Part shown: positions 1-10,888 of the stretch, one piece after another
Layout: the number at the start of each line of letters is the position of its first letter
Numbering within the stretch: the stretch's first letter is position 1
DNA from: Toxotes chatareus
Taxonomy: Eukaryota; Chordata; Actinopteri; Toxotidae
Direction: 5' to 3'
Length of the DNA stretch: 64,000 bases
NCBI GenBank assembly: GCA_016801885.1
Contig: CM028888.1
Coordinates: 9,072,170 to 9,136,169, forward strand
Notes under the pieces: model-generated
What the model was told of the DNA's origin: nothing
Database searches by the model: none
Seen by the model: only the letters and a program-made list of their open reading frames with translations
Translations under genes and position numbers: made by a program

Positions 1-188
1 TTGCTAAAGGTTTGATCAGCAAATGAATGCAGCCACTTTAAATACAACCCCAAGATGTTTTCTTACCATCATGCCATGAACAACCTAGATCTGATCTCAT
101 GTTGTGTGCACGGTGTGGGTATTTTTGCCACATAATTGAAAAGTTCACAATTCGTTTGCGTGTTGTTTTAAGAGGGTATGAGGTAGGA

Positions 189-210
189 TGTGTGTGTGTG
201 TGTGTGTGTG
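189..210. repeat. (TG)n microsatellite
   Basis: Eleven consecutive TG units followed by a short G run. It is a simple dinucleotide repeat of the kind abundant in fish genomes and likely length-polymorphic. Confidence 0.95.
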
Positions 211-1310
211 GGGTCTTAATCGTTCAGATTGAACAAGCAGGATTTCTATTGTTTAACAGAGAGGTGGCCCTGAAAAGGTAGAACATAGCGTCCCCACTAC
301 GTCTTGATTTAGCAAAATTCAGTCTTGCTATGAATAAATTCTGCCGACACGATTTAGTGGAGATACAAATATAGCGCATGGGAACAAAAGCAGGTGCAGT
401 AGATATATGGAGGGGATAAGAGAGGAGGAGATTATATCAGTGTTCCCTTGTCTACAGTACAGAACAGCTTGTTCCACGCCTCTGTTATCTCTCACCATCC
501 TTCATATCACAGCTTTGGTCACTCTTTAAACTCATGTTACATGCTAGATGAACCTGGAGAGACGGAACTTAAATGTCCAGGTGTAGGAGCTAAACAGAAT
601 CCTAGCTCTCTCTGTCCGCTCTGCCTGTCCTATGGTTTCTGTAGTGTTTATACCACATTAAAAATGAGTGGATTTTTCCATCACTGATATGTTTTTTTGG
701 CTAGCGAGCTGAACCGCATTAAACAGCTGAAAATCTTGCAAATGTAATTTTGCCGAGTTTAGAAGCAGGAGTGGTCAACAACCCTGCTACCAAAACACTG
801 TCTGCCCATGGCTTGTAAGCTAGGCTCCAGTTTCCAGCACAAATTTGTTTACTTTGTTCCCTTGCTGGGCTAAGCCTGCCAGCTCTGCTGTCAGTCCAAC
901 TCGGACATTAACATGCCCCGTCAGAGGCTGAGAAGAAGGAACATTTCTTTCTTTGTTTTTTCTGTATTCAAAGTAAATTTTAAAAATCATATCGACATTT
1001 TTTACTGCCTTATCAGTTGGACTAGAGCGAAGCACTCTTTAGTGAAAGTTGTATGTGTAAGTGTAGCACAATTTGTCAACAGGGCTTCAGGAGAAAGCCC
1101 TTCTTCCCTTTTTGAGATAAACTGTTTTCGAGTGGAAAATGTGTTTGTCTTCAACAGTATTTTATCTGCTTTGTGTTGCACGACATAGAAGAAAATCCTT
1201 GAGTTGGGGAAAGCCACGGGCTGCCTAACTGCCTGACAAAGGCTAGTAACTGTCTACTTAAATATCATACAACTATTGTATGAGAAGCTTAAATTCTCAG
1301 ACAGGAGAAA

Positions 1311-1333
1311 CACACACACACACACACACACAC
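1311..1333. repeat. (CA)n microsatellite
   Basis: Uninterrupted alternation of CA for about 23 bases. It is a simple repeat with no sign of function. Confidence 0.95.
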
Positions 1334-2159
1334 CCTCACCAGTTTAAAGTTTTTACAATGATTATGTTTGACACAGCCTGTCATGAAAGTTAAAGGTACA
1401 GTACGTCCTAATCTTACATAAAATACTAATGCCATATGTTTCACTTATTTATAGTTACAAAACCAGCAACATGTATACTCTGTACTATACATTTAATCTT
1501 TTCCATGCTCATGTCATAGGAATTAAGATTAGAGTGCACTGCGAGCAAAAGGCTTCAGAGACCATTCAGTGTAGTATTGTTTGGATTATTCAGCGTTAAA
1601 TGCGAGATTCAATATTGGTAATGTGACAAAACAGCTGGTCCACAGTTATTATAGTCTTTTGTTAGAATGTGTCAGAGGTGAAGTTATGGTTTTTTTTTTT
1701 GAGCAGTCAGCATCAAGAAATGTCTCTTGAAGAAGTGCAAATCATTTTAAAATGTAAGGCAAAAAATACAAATAAATGATGTGCTGTGTATTACATAAGG
1801 GAACCGTAGGTGAAGTGCATACCGGCTAACAGGGACACAATATCAAATCCTAAAAGATTTTTTTTTGTTTCGTGTAGTATTTCAACACAGAATACCCAAA
1901 TGTATAAGCCTCATGCTTATTTTATGCTCTGGGCAAACCAAGGTTTGTGAATATTTCAGGGTCCTATTATGCTCCAAAGTTGTATTTGTCAGGTTCTCTG
2001 AGTCAGACAGTTTCAGGTTTAAACTTTTTGAGTCAGAGAGTTTCACGCCGCAATTTCCTGTTGCTCCTCAGTGTCCCTGGAGCTCTCAATTCCCTGTTTT
2101 CCTCCTGATTCACACCATTTTATGTCTGGGCCTTGAAGGCATCAACCCAACCCAAGTTT

Positions 2160-2570
2160 GACAAAGGAGAGAAGTGACTGGCAGCCACATCTTTCTCTCC
2201 CCAGTCTCCTCTTTTTCAGTCTCACCACTCCCAGTATTTTCTAACACGTTCTCCTTTTCTTTCTTAGTTTTTCTCCCCCAGCATCTTTTTCTAATTGCCC
2301 CATTGTACTTTGCCCTCACCCTTTCCTCTGTCCTCTCTTTGGTGCTTACCCCCACTCAATCTCTCATGTTCTCTCTCTTCCTTCATTCATCTCTTGCTCT
2401 CGGACTGTCCTTCACGGTCAATTTACGAAGACTGGCATCCATTCACCTTTCAGCCCTCGAGCTTTCAACACCAAAAATCCCAAAGGTGGAAAAGCTAAAG
2501 GAGGAGAGCAGAGAGAGTGAGAGAGAGAGGACTAGAAAGGGAGAATGAAAGGCTAGGTTGAAAAAAAAAA
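2160..2570. repeat. Pyrimidine-rich tract followed by purine-rich tract
   Basis: The + strand is strongly pyrimidine-biased (TCT, CCT, TTTC words) from about 2190 to 2400, then switches to GAGA/AGGA-rich purine sequence from about 2495 to 2570. The bias removes stop codons, so overlapping open frames of 67 to 124 codons appear on both strands. Their low-complexity Ser/Pro/Leu or Glu/Arg composition shows they are not real genes. A 16-base A-run follows at 2701-2716. Confidence 0.7.
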
Positions 2571-2997
2571 GAGCTTAATCTCAAAAGTATTAAATCCAGT
2601 TTTTGCAGCGTGAAGTGGGGAGTTGGAGATGTGTGGTAACACGGAGGGTTACTATATGTGTGTGCACTCCTGACATGGTTAGAGTTAAGTCTGCTCGTGT
2701 AAAAAAAAAAAAAAAAGTCTGCTCCAGTCCTTTGTATCACACTCTGAGACTCGAGCACAGATCCTTGGTCCTAACGGCCCTGTCATTCAAGCCCGGGCTA
2801 ATAGAAAACAAGTCACTGCAGTCATTTTCTTAACAGCCAGGAAACCGCAGGGATTTTTCTGCTGGAAACCCTTGTGAAGGCTTTCCGTGTTCGGAAAAGG
2901 CGATCCTCCTCGGGACCAAATGTTTTCTTGGAAGCAGAAAGTATAAAGTTTACCAAATTCAGTCTTTTTGTCAGTGAAGGCAGATATTTGACAGTAG

Positions 2998-3265
2998 GCC
3001 TGGAACTAATGGTTATTGTCATTACCATCTATTCAGTAATTCTGCAGCTAATCGATTAACTGTTTAGATTAGAATAGGGAAAAATGCACAAGTTCACTCA
3101 CAGAGCCCAACTTCAATAATGCTTTAGATTGCTTCTTTTGTCCAACCAACACTTCATAACCCCAAAATATTCACTGCACAGTGGAATAAAATAAAAAATA
3201 ATCAAAAAATCATATTTGATGAGTTACAATGACTGAATGGCTTTAAAAATTACTTACAACTGGTT
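2998..3265 (+). repeat. Dispersed teleost repeat, copy 1 (GATTAATCG-type family)
   Basis: The sequence reads as a diverged copy of a very common percomorph interspersed repeat that I know from memory. That family opens with a GCAACTAACGATTATTTTCATT-like block, continues through alternating GATTAATCG words, and has a later TTTTGTCCA block and an AGAAAATATTCAC-like block. Visible here are GGAACTAATGGTTATTGTCA at 3001, CTAATCGATTAAC at 3048, CTTTTGTCCAACC at 3135 and CCAAAATATTCACTGC at 3161. The order and spacing match the copy at 16494-16750. The family's transposon class is not something I can state. Confidence 0.6.
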
Positions 3266-3914
3266 CTTTAAGATGATCACACTTTCATACCATTCAATCC
3301 ACAATGTGCACACTCTTAATATGAATTTTATATGATGGAAAGAAAAGGGAAAAGTTAATTTTAATTTAGTTAAAACTAAACTACTAAAGTACTACAGCAC
3401 AGAAGACTGCCAGCAAGAACTACATGCCTCGGGACTGTTCTGTTGGTAGCTCAGAATTGCATGACTGCATGTCAGGTTCAATTATATGTAAACCAGTATG
3501 CAAATGTTTCCTGATCTACTTAATGCATCAGCAAGTTTGGTCTGACAACTGCTTGGCAGAGTAACCAATCACAGCTCGCACCAACCTGAGGCTTCAAATA
3601 AATATTTATGGAGGTACCTGTAGCCCTAGGAGACCCACATAATACAAACTTGGCCTTTGTTGCCACTTTGTGTCCTTACGCCAGCAATCTTATCACAAAA
3701 CTTCACTGGCGTATTAGCAGTCTGATATTTCGCCATGACAGTACGGGACAATAAAGTGAAATGCCATCTGTAACGTAGTTCCTAGTCAAGAAATTGGAGT
3801 TACTAACGTTCCTCTCAGACTATGTTAATCAGTTGCTTTTAGTCGTGCCATTTCCCAGACACAGTTAAATTTAAACTGATGTTCGGAGGCTGCAGGGAAA
3901 GAGCTGTACAATCA
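3266..3914. other. Non-coding DNA, nothing recognised
   Basis: Unique-looking AT-rich sequence with a TAAATAAATATTTATGG-type AT block near 3596. No supported gene, repeat family or regulatory call. Confidence 0.5.
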
Positions 3915-4095
3915 AATGAGACCAAGGGAAGGAAGAGATATAACTAGGTGAGACAAGATAAGTCGAGGCAAGACAGGGTGAGGCATGAGAGGGAGGACGG
4001 AAAAGGACAGAACATGCAAGAAAGGATGAGGAAAGACATATAGTGTGAGGCGTGGTAAGCTGATGCTGAGGTAAGATACAGGTAAGGTAAACATC
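3915..4095. repeat. Purine-rich degenerate minisatellite-like tract
   Basis: About 180 bases in which GAGACAAGATAAG, GAGGCAAGACAGG and GAGGAAAGACA-type words recur at roughly 15-25 base spacing, with almost no long pyrimidine run on the + strand. It looks like a decayed tandem repeat rather than coding sequence. Open frames on the minus strand through it are rich in Leu/Ser/Pro because of the bias. Confidence 0.5.
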
Positions 4096-4542
4096 TTGTC
4101 CTGGTCTTCATACTGATGTTATCAGCAATAATGATCAACCAGTTTGCGTGATAATAAGGATCATTGGTATTTCCAATAATACCGAAAGAAAAACTGTTAC
4201 TCGCCAAAAATCTGAGCTCCTTGTAACCTTTGTAATCACATAAATTTTCTATCATACAGTTTTGGCTAATCATAGCTATAATGTCTTCAGGATAGATTAG
4301 TTTGGATGTGTAAAATATCCCTCTGTACACGGTCCAGTAGAGCAATAAAAGTTCTGTAATCAACAGTATTATCGCAGCTTTACAGAGTTATCAGGTCATT
4401 ACCTGATAGCGTCCCCACCTGATTACCTTCTCTTATCTTTTCTCCCTTCTCGCCTGTTCTCCTCTTTTCTCTGTACTGTTGCTGATATTTGATATTATAT
4501 ATAAAGTGGATTCTATTTTGTAGGACACGACCCTCTCTCTCT
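4096..4542. other. Non-coding DNA, nothing recognised
   Basis: Unique-looking sequence with a short pyrimidine-rich stretch at 4425-4480. A minus-strand open frame crosses it but has no recognisable domain. Confidence 0.5.
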
Positions 4543-4842
4543 GGCCGTGTCCACACCTGGACTGTTCACTGTTCAGTTTCTCAGACCACATTCAGAGGTG
4601 GTCTGGGTCACATATGGACATATTCTTTTGGCATTGTGTACGCGCCACATTAAAGTGTGGATTAAATCATGTAAGCTGGCTTTGTCCACATAGTCTGAAA
4701 GTATGAAAAAGCCCATAGAGATAAATTACGAGTGCCTCAACCAACTCGGGTGATTTGGTTTGACCGGAACATACCAAGGACATACTTAGAGCTGTCCACT
4801 TGTGATATGATTGCCTGGGATGCAGTTTACTCACACTGGGCC
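4543..4842 (-). mobile_element. Truncated non-autonomous DNA transposon, same family as 29096-29771
   Basis: The left edge begins GGCCGTGTCCACACCTGG, like the terminal repeat of the longer copy at 29 kb. Reverse-complementing the 29-kb copy gives two clear internal matches. The first is CATATGGnCAnATTCTTTT (here about 4611-4630) preceded by an AGACCA...TCTGGGT block. The second is ATCACAnGTnGACAGCTnTAAGTAnGTC (here on the minus strand, about 4780-4815). The right edge is near the GGGCC at 4838-4842. The copy is internally deleted relative to the 29-kb one (about 300 versus 676 bp) and carries no transposase, so it was presumably mobilised in trans. Superfamily unassigned. Confidence 0.65.
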
Positions 4843-4859
4843 ACACTGGGCCCAGTGTG
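4842..4859. repeat. Perfect 18-bp palindrome
   Basis: CACACTGGGCCCAGTGTG is its own reverse complement. The half-site CACACTGGG also occurs just upstream as a direct repeat (4832-4840), so the palindrome sits at the edge of the transposon remnant and may have arisen during its insertion or decay. Confidence 0.9.
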
Positions 4860-6004
4860 ACTACGTGACCCATGAGCAGAAAACGTTCATAAAGATTCTG
4901 AGTCACATCAGAATACACACAAAAAGTAGTTTTGTTTTTAAGGAACCCTGAAATGTTTTAATGCTTGGAAACACCAGTCTATAAAACTTAAATCCTCTTG
5001 GATAAGAAATCACATGTCTTCATGACCAAACATCACCTTCACTTGACCTTGACTTGCTACGTATTCATAATACTAGGAAAATGCAGGTGTCACAGGTTTG
5101 ATCTTGCAGGCTCAGTTTTCACTTTTCACTGAGACTCCACTGAGACTCGATCGCACCCTGCAGGTGGAAGCTCAACCAATCAACCAACTGTCGCAAGTGT
5201 TTTAGGTGATAGTGTGACTTGCCGACTCTCAAAACTTTGTTGTAAACAGTCATTGTAGATGTAAAATTAGACTGCCATTAAACTTAATGCTTGTTTTTTT
5301 TTTTCTGTGCATCTTATACCACTGCGCAGACATCACAGCCAAAGAAAGTGTTTTTTAATTCATGAGGGCCCCGTTAAGTGGAGCAGCCACTTAAGCTCCT
5401 TTTAAATGAATCCCATGGCTTCCAAGGTCACAGGTATTTTACTCTATTTTACTAAAATCCTAAAACAAGCCAACCTTCTACACCTATTACATACATAGCA
5501 AGAGTTTTCAGCCGGTGCTTGAGTCACTTTGTCACCTCATGATAGAGTTAGTGGGGTGCCGGCATGCCTGCAGGAGATGCCATATTGTGTTATGGATTTT
5601 GCCGTTAGGAAAGGGTGTGGAAACATGGTGTGACTTGATACAAGTGTCCTTGTACGTCATAAGTTTGAGGTTGTGGCAGGTGGAGAACTTCATTTGTCCA
5701 GCTGAGCTGTTGTCTGTAATGGATGAACACTGACTGTCACACACCCTTCCTCCCTCCTCTCCCTTTCTTTTTTTGTCTCTACTTCATAAAGTGTCAACAC
5801 TAATGATGTTTTTTTTTTGAGGGGGGGGTTAGGCTAATTCGTCTTGGAGTGTCACTCCTCCCCGCTCGTGTGTGAGAGGTTACCTCAGGTTTACCACTGC
5901 AGTGACTTTACCTCGTCAGTGTGTGCGTGCGGACATCTGTCTGTGTGATTGTGTGTCGTCTTCTCTTTCTTCTTTTTTGCTAATTAAGCAAGAAAGTTTT
6001 GCAG
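4860..6004. other. Non-coding DNA upstream of a possible small exon
   Basis: No gene recognised. The region contains a T-run near 5287, a second T-run followed by a G-run at 5810-5828, and a pyrimidine-rich stretch (5744-5775). The last 45 bases, with CTCTTTCTTCTTTTTTGC, form a convincing polypyrimidine tract that leads into the candidate exon at 6005. Confidence 0.5.
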
Positions 6005-6049
6005 CGTTTGCTTGTCCGATGGCCCATGCATCAGAGCTGTCCTGCCCCG
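6005..6049 (+). other. Candidate 45-nt exon between good splice signals
   Basis: A polypyrimidine tract (5960-5980) and the branch-point-like GCTAATTAAG are followed by TTTTGCAG ending at 6004. The segment runs 45 bases and ends in CCCCG|GTAAGTCC, a near-perfect donor. All three frames are open; one reads VCLSDGPCIRAVLP and leaves two bases. Those two bases join in phase to the open frame at 6484-6607. I recognise none of the three peptides. Chance pairs of acceptor and donor are expected several times in 64 kb, so this may be nothing. If transcribed, it could equally be an exon of a non-coding RNA. Confidence 0.22.
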
Positions 6050-6483
6050 GTAAGTCCTCCCAGTGGACGGATAGCTTATTTTAGAATGTAGGTCAAAATA
6101 AATATTCAAATATGATTAATGTTAAGGGGCATTGCAATTTTATCAGCATTTTTAGGGCGGGATGAGTAGTGGTATATTTTTGAATAGACAGCTGATGTTT
6201 GAACAGCAGCTTGCAAGATGTTAAATGTACCTGTAAAACACATAGTCTGCACTTCAACACCAGTCTTTAACAGATCTAATGATGCTTTGGTTTGGTGTTC
6301 TAACTTTGCTGATACCTCTTCCAGTAAGGTGCAGGTATAATGAGGGTCTAAACGGACTTCCTCACAATGTAATGTCAAACATCTGCAAGTACACATTTTC
6401 AGAGAAAGCAATTTAAACACTACAAATCTTTTCTCTCCCTGCACCTTTCTGTACGCCTCTCTTTCTTTCTTCCTCTCTTTCAG

Positions 6484-6607
6484 ATGCTTGTTTCAGTCTT
6501 CCTCTAATGAGGGTGCTAACAACCTAAATGTCACTAATGCCTTTCTGCACCTCAGACAAGTGATCTGGGCCATTATTGACTTAGCATACACACAGCAATC
6601 CCAGTGA
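6484..6607 (+). other. Candidate terminal exon with open frame
   Basis: A long pyrimidine tract (TTTCTTTCTTCCTCTCTTTCAG) ends at 6483. With two bases carried from an upstream exon, the following sequence is open for 40 codons to a TGA at 6605-6607, containing NVTNAFLHLRQVIWAIIDLA. There is no initiating Met, so it could only be an internal or 3' exon. The phase fits a splice from 6049. A second acceptor (CTTGTTTCAG, ending 6496) gives the same reading frame. No family resemblance is visible. The same stretch could instead be a conserved non-coding block. Confidence 0.18.
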
Positions 6608-8660
6608 TGTAAGGAAAATGTAATTGAAAATGAAAGAGTCTGCGGAGAGATTGAGAGCACCTCGGCTCTCAAACAGACATCCACACTTGCGAGGGCATGC
6701 ACTCACACATGAACACACACACACATGCAGACTCTCTGTGGTAATGGAGACAATGTATTTCTAATGGCACCATCCAGACTGAGTAGGTAATTGTGATGTA
6801 TTAGCATGCCATGGCTGAGATTAGATTACAGACGACAGGGTATTGCAGCGTGTGTGTATGTGTGTGTGTGTGATTTTGCGGCCTCCCGCACTGGCCTGCA
6901 GTGAAAGAAGAGGTATTGACTCTTTTTGCTTTTATTCTAAACCGTGATTAATCTCGCAGTCTCATGCTGAGTCACTTCTCAGTTAGGCAGTCTCAAAGCG
7001 TCTCAGGCCTGTGTACAAATTGGGCAACACCATGAACTGCTGTGCACAGCTCAGCCTGCTTAAGATCTCTGCCTGCAGGGAGCAGTGAAAGTCAGAAGGG
7101 TACAGGTGACTGTGAGAAGGTTCTGGTGATATGTCTCCTTTGCTGCTTTGCACAAAAAGTATTTTGTTGCCTTCTTTCTTAATTCCTAACATAACTGGGG
7201 GTTTAATAAGTAAAATGCGTGATGTCAGGGGTTAAAATCTAGTCCAAAAAATAACTAGCTCTTCTAATATTTTGTTCACAGTGTTGTTGAGTGTGAGTTG
7301 TTTTTTCACTGTAATATGAAGACCCCAGTGAAAACAAGATGATAGCTTTATTATGTCTATTTCCTTACCAGTTTCAAATGAATGTAAAGATGTACCTTGG
7401 GTAATGTTAAATAAATCTATCAAATCAATTTTTTTTTAATATTTTGAATTTTTTATGTTAGATTCAAGGCATCTGGACCATTACCACGCATCATTAAATC
7501 AATTACTAATTCAGGAACATTGTATGTATTCCCAATATCCCAATGAAAATTTGATTGTGCAGCCACTTTTAGGGTATCAGTACCGTCTGTCTTCAGCAGC
7601 TTATTATTTCTATTTCTCTCCACTGCACAATACAAGAGCTTGTCTTATTCTGCCTAAAGCCAGCGAGGAGAGATGGAAGAGGAGTTGACATTGGATTCTG
7701 AAAATAATTGCAGCTCTGATCTCAGAGGTGAAAGCATTTTTCAGGGCTATCTAATATTTGTCAGTGGATCGGCATAAAGTGAACGAGAAATGTGATCGTC
7801 TGCTCCTGTTTCTTATGCTTCTTCTTTTCTCAGTTTTTTGTTTTTTTTTTTTTTTTCTGGGCCCAGTGTGAGGTAGTTTCTCCTATTAGGTACCCATCTA
7901 CCATTCATAATTGTGCTGCCATTAGAGCTGAGGGAAGCAGGTTGTGCTGGCACTGGGGGAACAGCTTGCTAAAGTGGGTTATTATTGAATAAATGAATTT
8001 CATTTTCAGTGACATAAAGTGAAGGCAAGCAGACAGCAACAAAGTATGGGGCTTATACATGCTCAGATGCTCTCATCTGCAAAATATAATGAATGAAACA
8101 TAATATAGTGTGTTAACAATAACATTTTGTTTGATTTTTGGTTTACATGACAAGATAACCAATAACAGCAGACACAAAGGTCCATGTACTTACACACACA
8201 TACTCACATATGCACACACACACACTAACCTGTGTCAGTAATTGATAAGCATAGTCAAAAAATTGCTTTATGACTATTTATTATCTCTGTATTGTGTTAC
8301 AGAAAACCACAATAGGTGTGATTTAAAACCTAGAGATATGCACATAATTCACAAACAGGGCACTAAATTATCCAACACTGTACTGAAAATGCCAGAACAG
8401 CATTTCCTTCTTGTTTATCCCCGGAGGAGTGGACAGCCTTTTCACTTTGAACACATAAGTCTTCCGTGCTAATATGCTGGCACACTGGCTACTATTTATC
8501 ATTTAACCATGCAACTGGGCCTGACTGAATGGTAACACAGTCTTGCCCGGCCAGGCCAGGAACGTTTGACATAGGAGAGTAGACCTTTTCCATGGTAGAC
8601 GTTTTGACTTGTCATAACAGGAACGCCGCAGCTCAAACAAACTTCATAAACGGTGGCTCA
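6608..8660. other. Non-coding DNA with microsatellites
   Basis: The region contains CA/TG runs at 6714-6724, 6851-6871 and 8193-8225, and a T16 run at 7841-7856 preceded by a T6 run. The mixed-composition block 6735-6845 (GGTAATTGTGATG, ATTAGCATGC) looks more complex than its surroundings but I cannot call it. No gene supported. Confidence 0.5.
7834..7856. repeat. T-rich homopolymer run (T6-G-T16)
   Basis: Six T, one G, then sixteen T on the + strand. It could be the A-tail of a minus-strand retroposed sequence, but no SINE or processed gene body is recognisable next to it. Confidence 0.9.
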
Positions 8661-8715
8661 GTTCCATCAAGTGTCACATCAATGGCTGTGAGCCAGCATG
8701 CACAATACCAGGACC
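8661..8715 (+). repeat. 55-bp element with a second diverged copy at 35858-35910
   Basis: The block shares the opening GTTCCAT..AAGTG.CA and the near-identical core GAGCCAGCATGCACAATA with the second copy on the same strand 27 kb away. Flanks beyond the block do not match. It may be an old dispersed repeat or a pair of paralogous regulatory elements. The sequence alone cannot decide. Confidence 0.6.
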
Positions 8716-10049
8716 AAGGAACTAGGTCACTTAAATAGAATGCAGACCACGTTCAAGTTGTTGTTATTATAAAGGAGTTGAAGTAAGAGGTCATCACAGA
8801 CCCATAATTTAGCATTCAGTCTGAAAAGAACCAACATGCAGTGTTTAATTTTCAACGAAGAGAGACTCAAATTGTGAGGGACCTGAGGACAGTTAGACCA
8901 AACTGAAAATAAACTGAAAAACATAGCTCATATTTTCCCCTTTTCTCTCATGAATGTCTGATTTGCTTCCTCTGATACAGTCTCAGATTGGGACGACGAC
9001 ACAGCACATTACTTATCATGAGAAAGCTAGAAATTCTTAATGGAATAATGAAGTCACGACAGGGTGGTTTGCTGCCTTGTGGGGTTTTTCTTCTTTTTAT
9101 AGCCTTAAACATTTTCACTGCTGTGATTATTAAGTGTTACCTTGCTGCGTACACCTTGCTGAGCAAATCAGACTTCATGAATCACCTTGGATAGTGAAAT
9201 TACTGAGCCTTTGCTTGAGAAATAGATAGATAAATAGCGTGCAACAGGTCTTACACTTGAAAGTAAGTTGTCAGTTTAAAAACAAACATTTATTACATAT
9301 TATTACTGGAATTACAAAAATCTACCTGGAGCTTATTGGTCAGTCAAAGCCTAAGTCATCCTTAAAAATGTAATTATAGGAACCCAGTCCCTTGGAAGAA
9401 GACATGAGTAGGTTTAAAAAAAAAAAAAGTGAAAGTGAAAATACCTTAATGTAAAGACATTAATGACAAAGATGTACGTGACAAAACAATTGAAAGAATC
9501 AGTAAGACAAGGCACATAATTGCTAGTGAAATCATCTCAGTCTGCCATGCTCATTGACTTGTGATTGGCTGATGCATTTCTACTTGGCTTCATGGGTGTT
9601 CATTTAATTATTATGGATAGACACCCATTATACCGCAGAAAACAAAGGAGATGTGCTAATTAGACAGTTTGTCTGCTTATGTGTATTGTTGATTTTGTTG
9701 TTGTCACCACATAAAAGAAGCTGTTTATATACGGAATTTTTCTCATTTGCACAAGTCATAGGGCTTTTCATAGTGAAGGGTACTGATGCATGCCAGGCAA
9801 TCAATGACAGGAAACGAGAGCATTATTATTTTACAGTTTCTACAATAAAACATGCTTTACTTCTTGTACAAGGGAGTTGGATGTGTGAATAAACCCCTTT
9901 TCACTCTGTACACCTGTCCCCCCCATGCGTATCTGCGTAGTATGAGTCTTACTTTTTCCATGCACTGATATTTAATTCATTCTAGTCAATATAAAAATGA
10001 TCAATCAGGGATAATTTGCTACATTCTGACATTAGGCATTGCCAGACGT
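8716..10049. other. Non-coding DNA, nothing recognised
   Basis: AT-rich unique-looking sequence with a short A-run (9417-9428). Open frames of up to 79 codons show no domain. Confidence 0.5.
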
Positions 10050-10330
10050 CTGTTATTCTCTCTGCCATAAGGAGACGCCCAGCAGGGCTTGCTCAGCTTG
10101 ATGGCTCCCTCCTCCTTTTCCTGCCCATCTGTTTTCACGGATAAATCCTCCCCTGCCAGGCTCCGTCACCATGAGGAATTCATAAAGAGCTGACCTACAC
10201 ATATGGCCACTTCATTCGCTGGCCATCGTAACTGCTCTGAGCATGAATAAGCTGTGGTTCTTTGCTCGCTGCATCATGCTGAGGTGATTAGGTCTAATGT
10301 GATGACTGCACTTGCTCCTGAAGACATAAA
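10050..10330. promoter_or_regulatory. Candidate conserved non-coding element
   Basis: The block has balanced, non-repetitive composition unlike its AT-rich surroundings. It contains the inverted pair ATGGCCA (10203-10209) and TGGCCAT (10220-10226), a CATATG E-box at the same place, and ATGAATAAGC and GGTGATTAGG words. No open frame spans it. Composition and motif density are the only evidence; conservation has not been measured. Confidence 0.3.
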
Positions 10331-10799
10331 CTATGTCTTACAGATGCAGACCATTACCAATACTTTTCTCCTTGCCTCAGTGTCCTAAATGCAGTGATAT
10401 GTACGGTATGGAACATCTGGTCTGCCTGTTTGTGAAATCTCAGGTCATATCTCACATACAGCTGGTAACTGTTTCAAAAGCTTGGAACAAGGATATATTA
10501 TAGTATTAAAAAATACAATCATTGGTTTACTAGATGGAGACATTTTATAAGGTAACACTTTAGAACTCATACATAGTAATATCTGAGATTTAATGGTCCT
10601 AATTTAGACTCAGTTTAGACTTTTTTCAGAGAGAAAGGCATAGCTTTAGCTTTAACTTTACATTCTGTATCTTTTATTTCTTTGTAAAATTTGGGAAAAA
10701 AAACTTTGCTGTGTTGAAACTGCAAGTTGCAACGTCTCGTGTCAGTAGAGGCTGGTTGTACTATTTGTCAAACTGTGTGTCTTGTTTGTGTCTCTGCAG

Positions 10800-10888
10800 A
10801 GACTGGTTTAGATTTGACCTTGAATGCATGCTTGTGGTTCTGGAGGCCGCTCCTTTGGCACTGATTCCTCTTTGTGTTTTACCAAGAA
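10800..10888 (+). other. Candidate 89-nt coding exon between strong splice signals
   Basis: The sequence upstream, TTGTTTGTGTCTCTGCAG (ending 10799), is a strong acceptor. The segment ends AGAA|GTGAGT, a strong donor. Of the three frames only one is open throughout: one carried base, 29 codons beginning DWFRFDLE and ending LIPLCVLPR, then one base over. The peptide has a hydrophobic middle (roughly residues 9-27) that could be a membrane segment or hydrophobic core. I do not recognise the protein. Among the exon-like segments in the window this is the best, because frame preference and both splice sites agree, but it has no visible partner exons and may be chance. Confidence 0.27.

Larger units (their letters stand above)
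1..2160. other. Non-coding DNA, nothing recognised except microsatellites
   Basis: No reading frame here resembles a protein family and none combines length with splice signals. The visible structure is a (TG)11 run at 189-210, a (CA)n run at 1311-1333, and short T-runs near 1688-1700 and 1860. The rest is AT-rich unique-looking sequence. Absence of a gene is inferred from reading the translated frames, not from a database search. Confidence 0.6.

Noticed and set aside
8193..8225. CRISPR-like or regularly spaced repeat
   Set aside because: It is an interrupted CA microsatellite without spacers; CRISPR arrays are not expected in this eukaryotic sequence.
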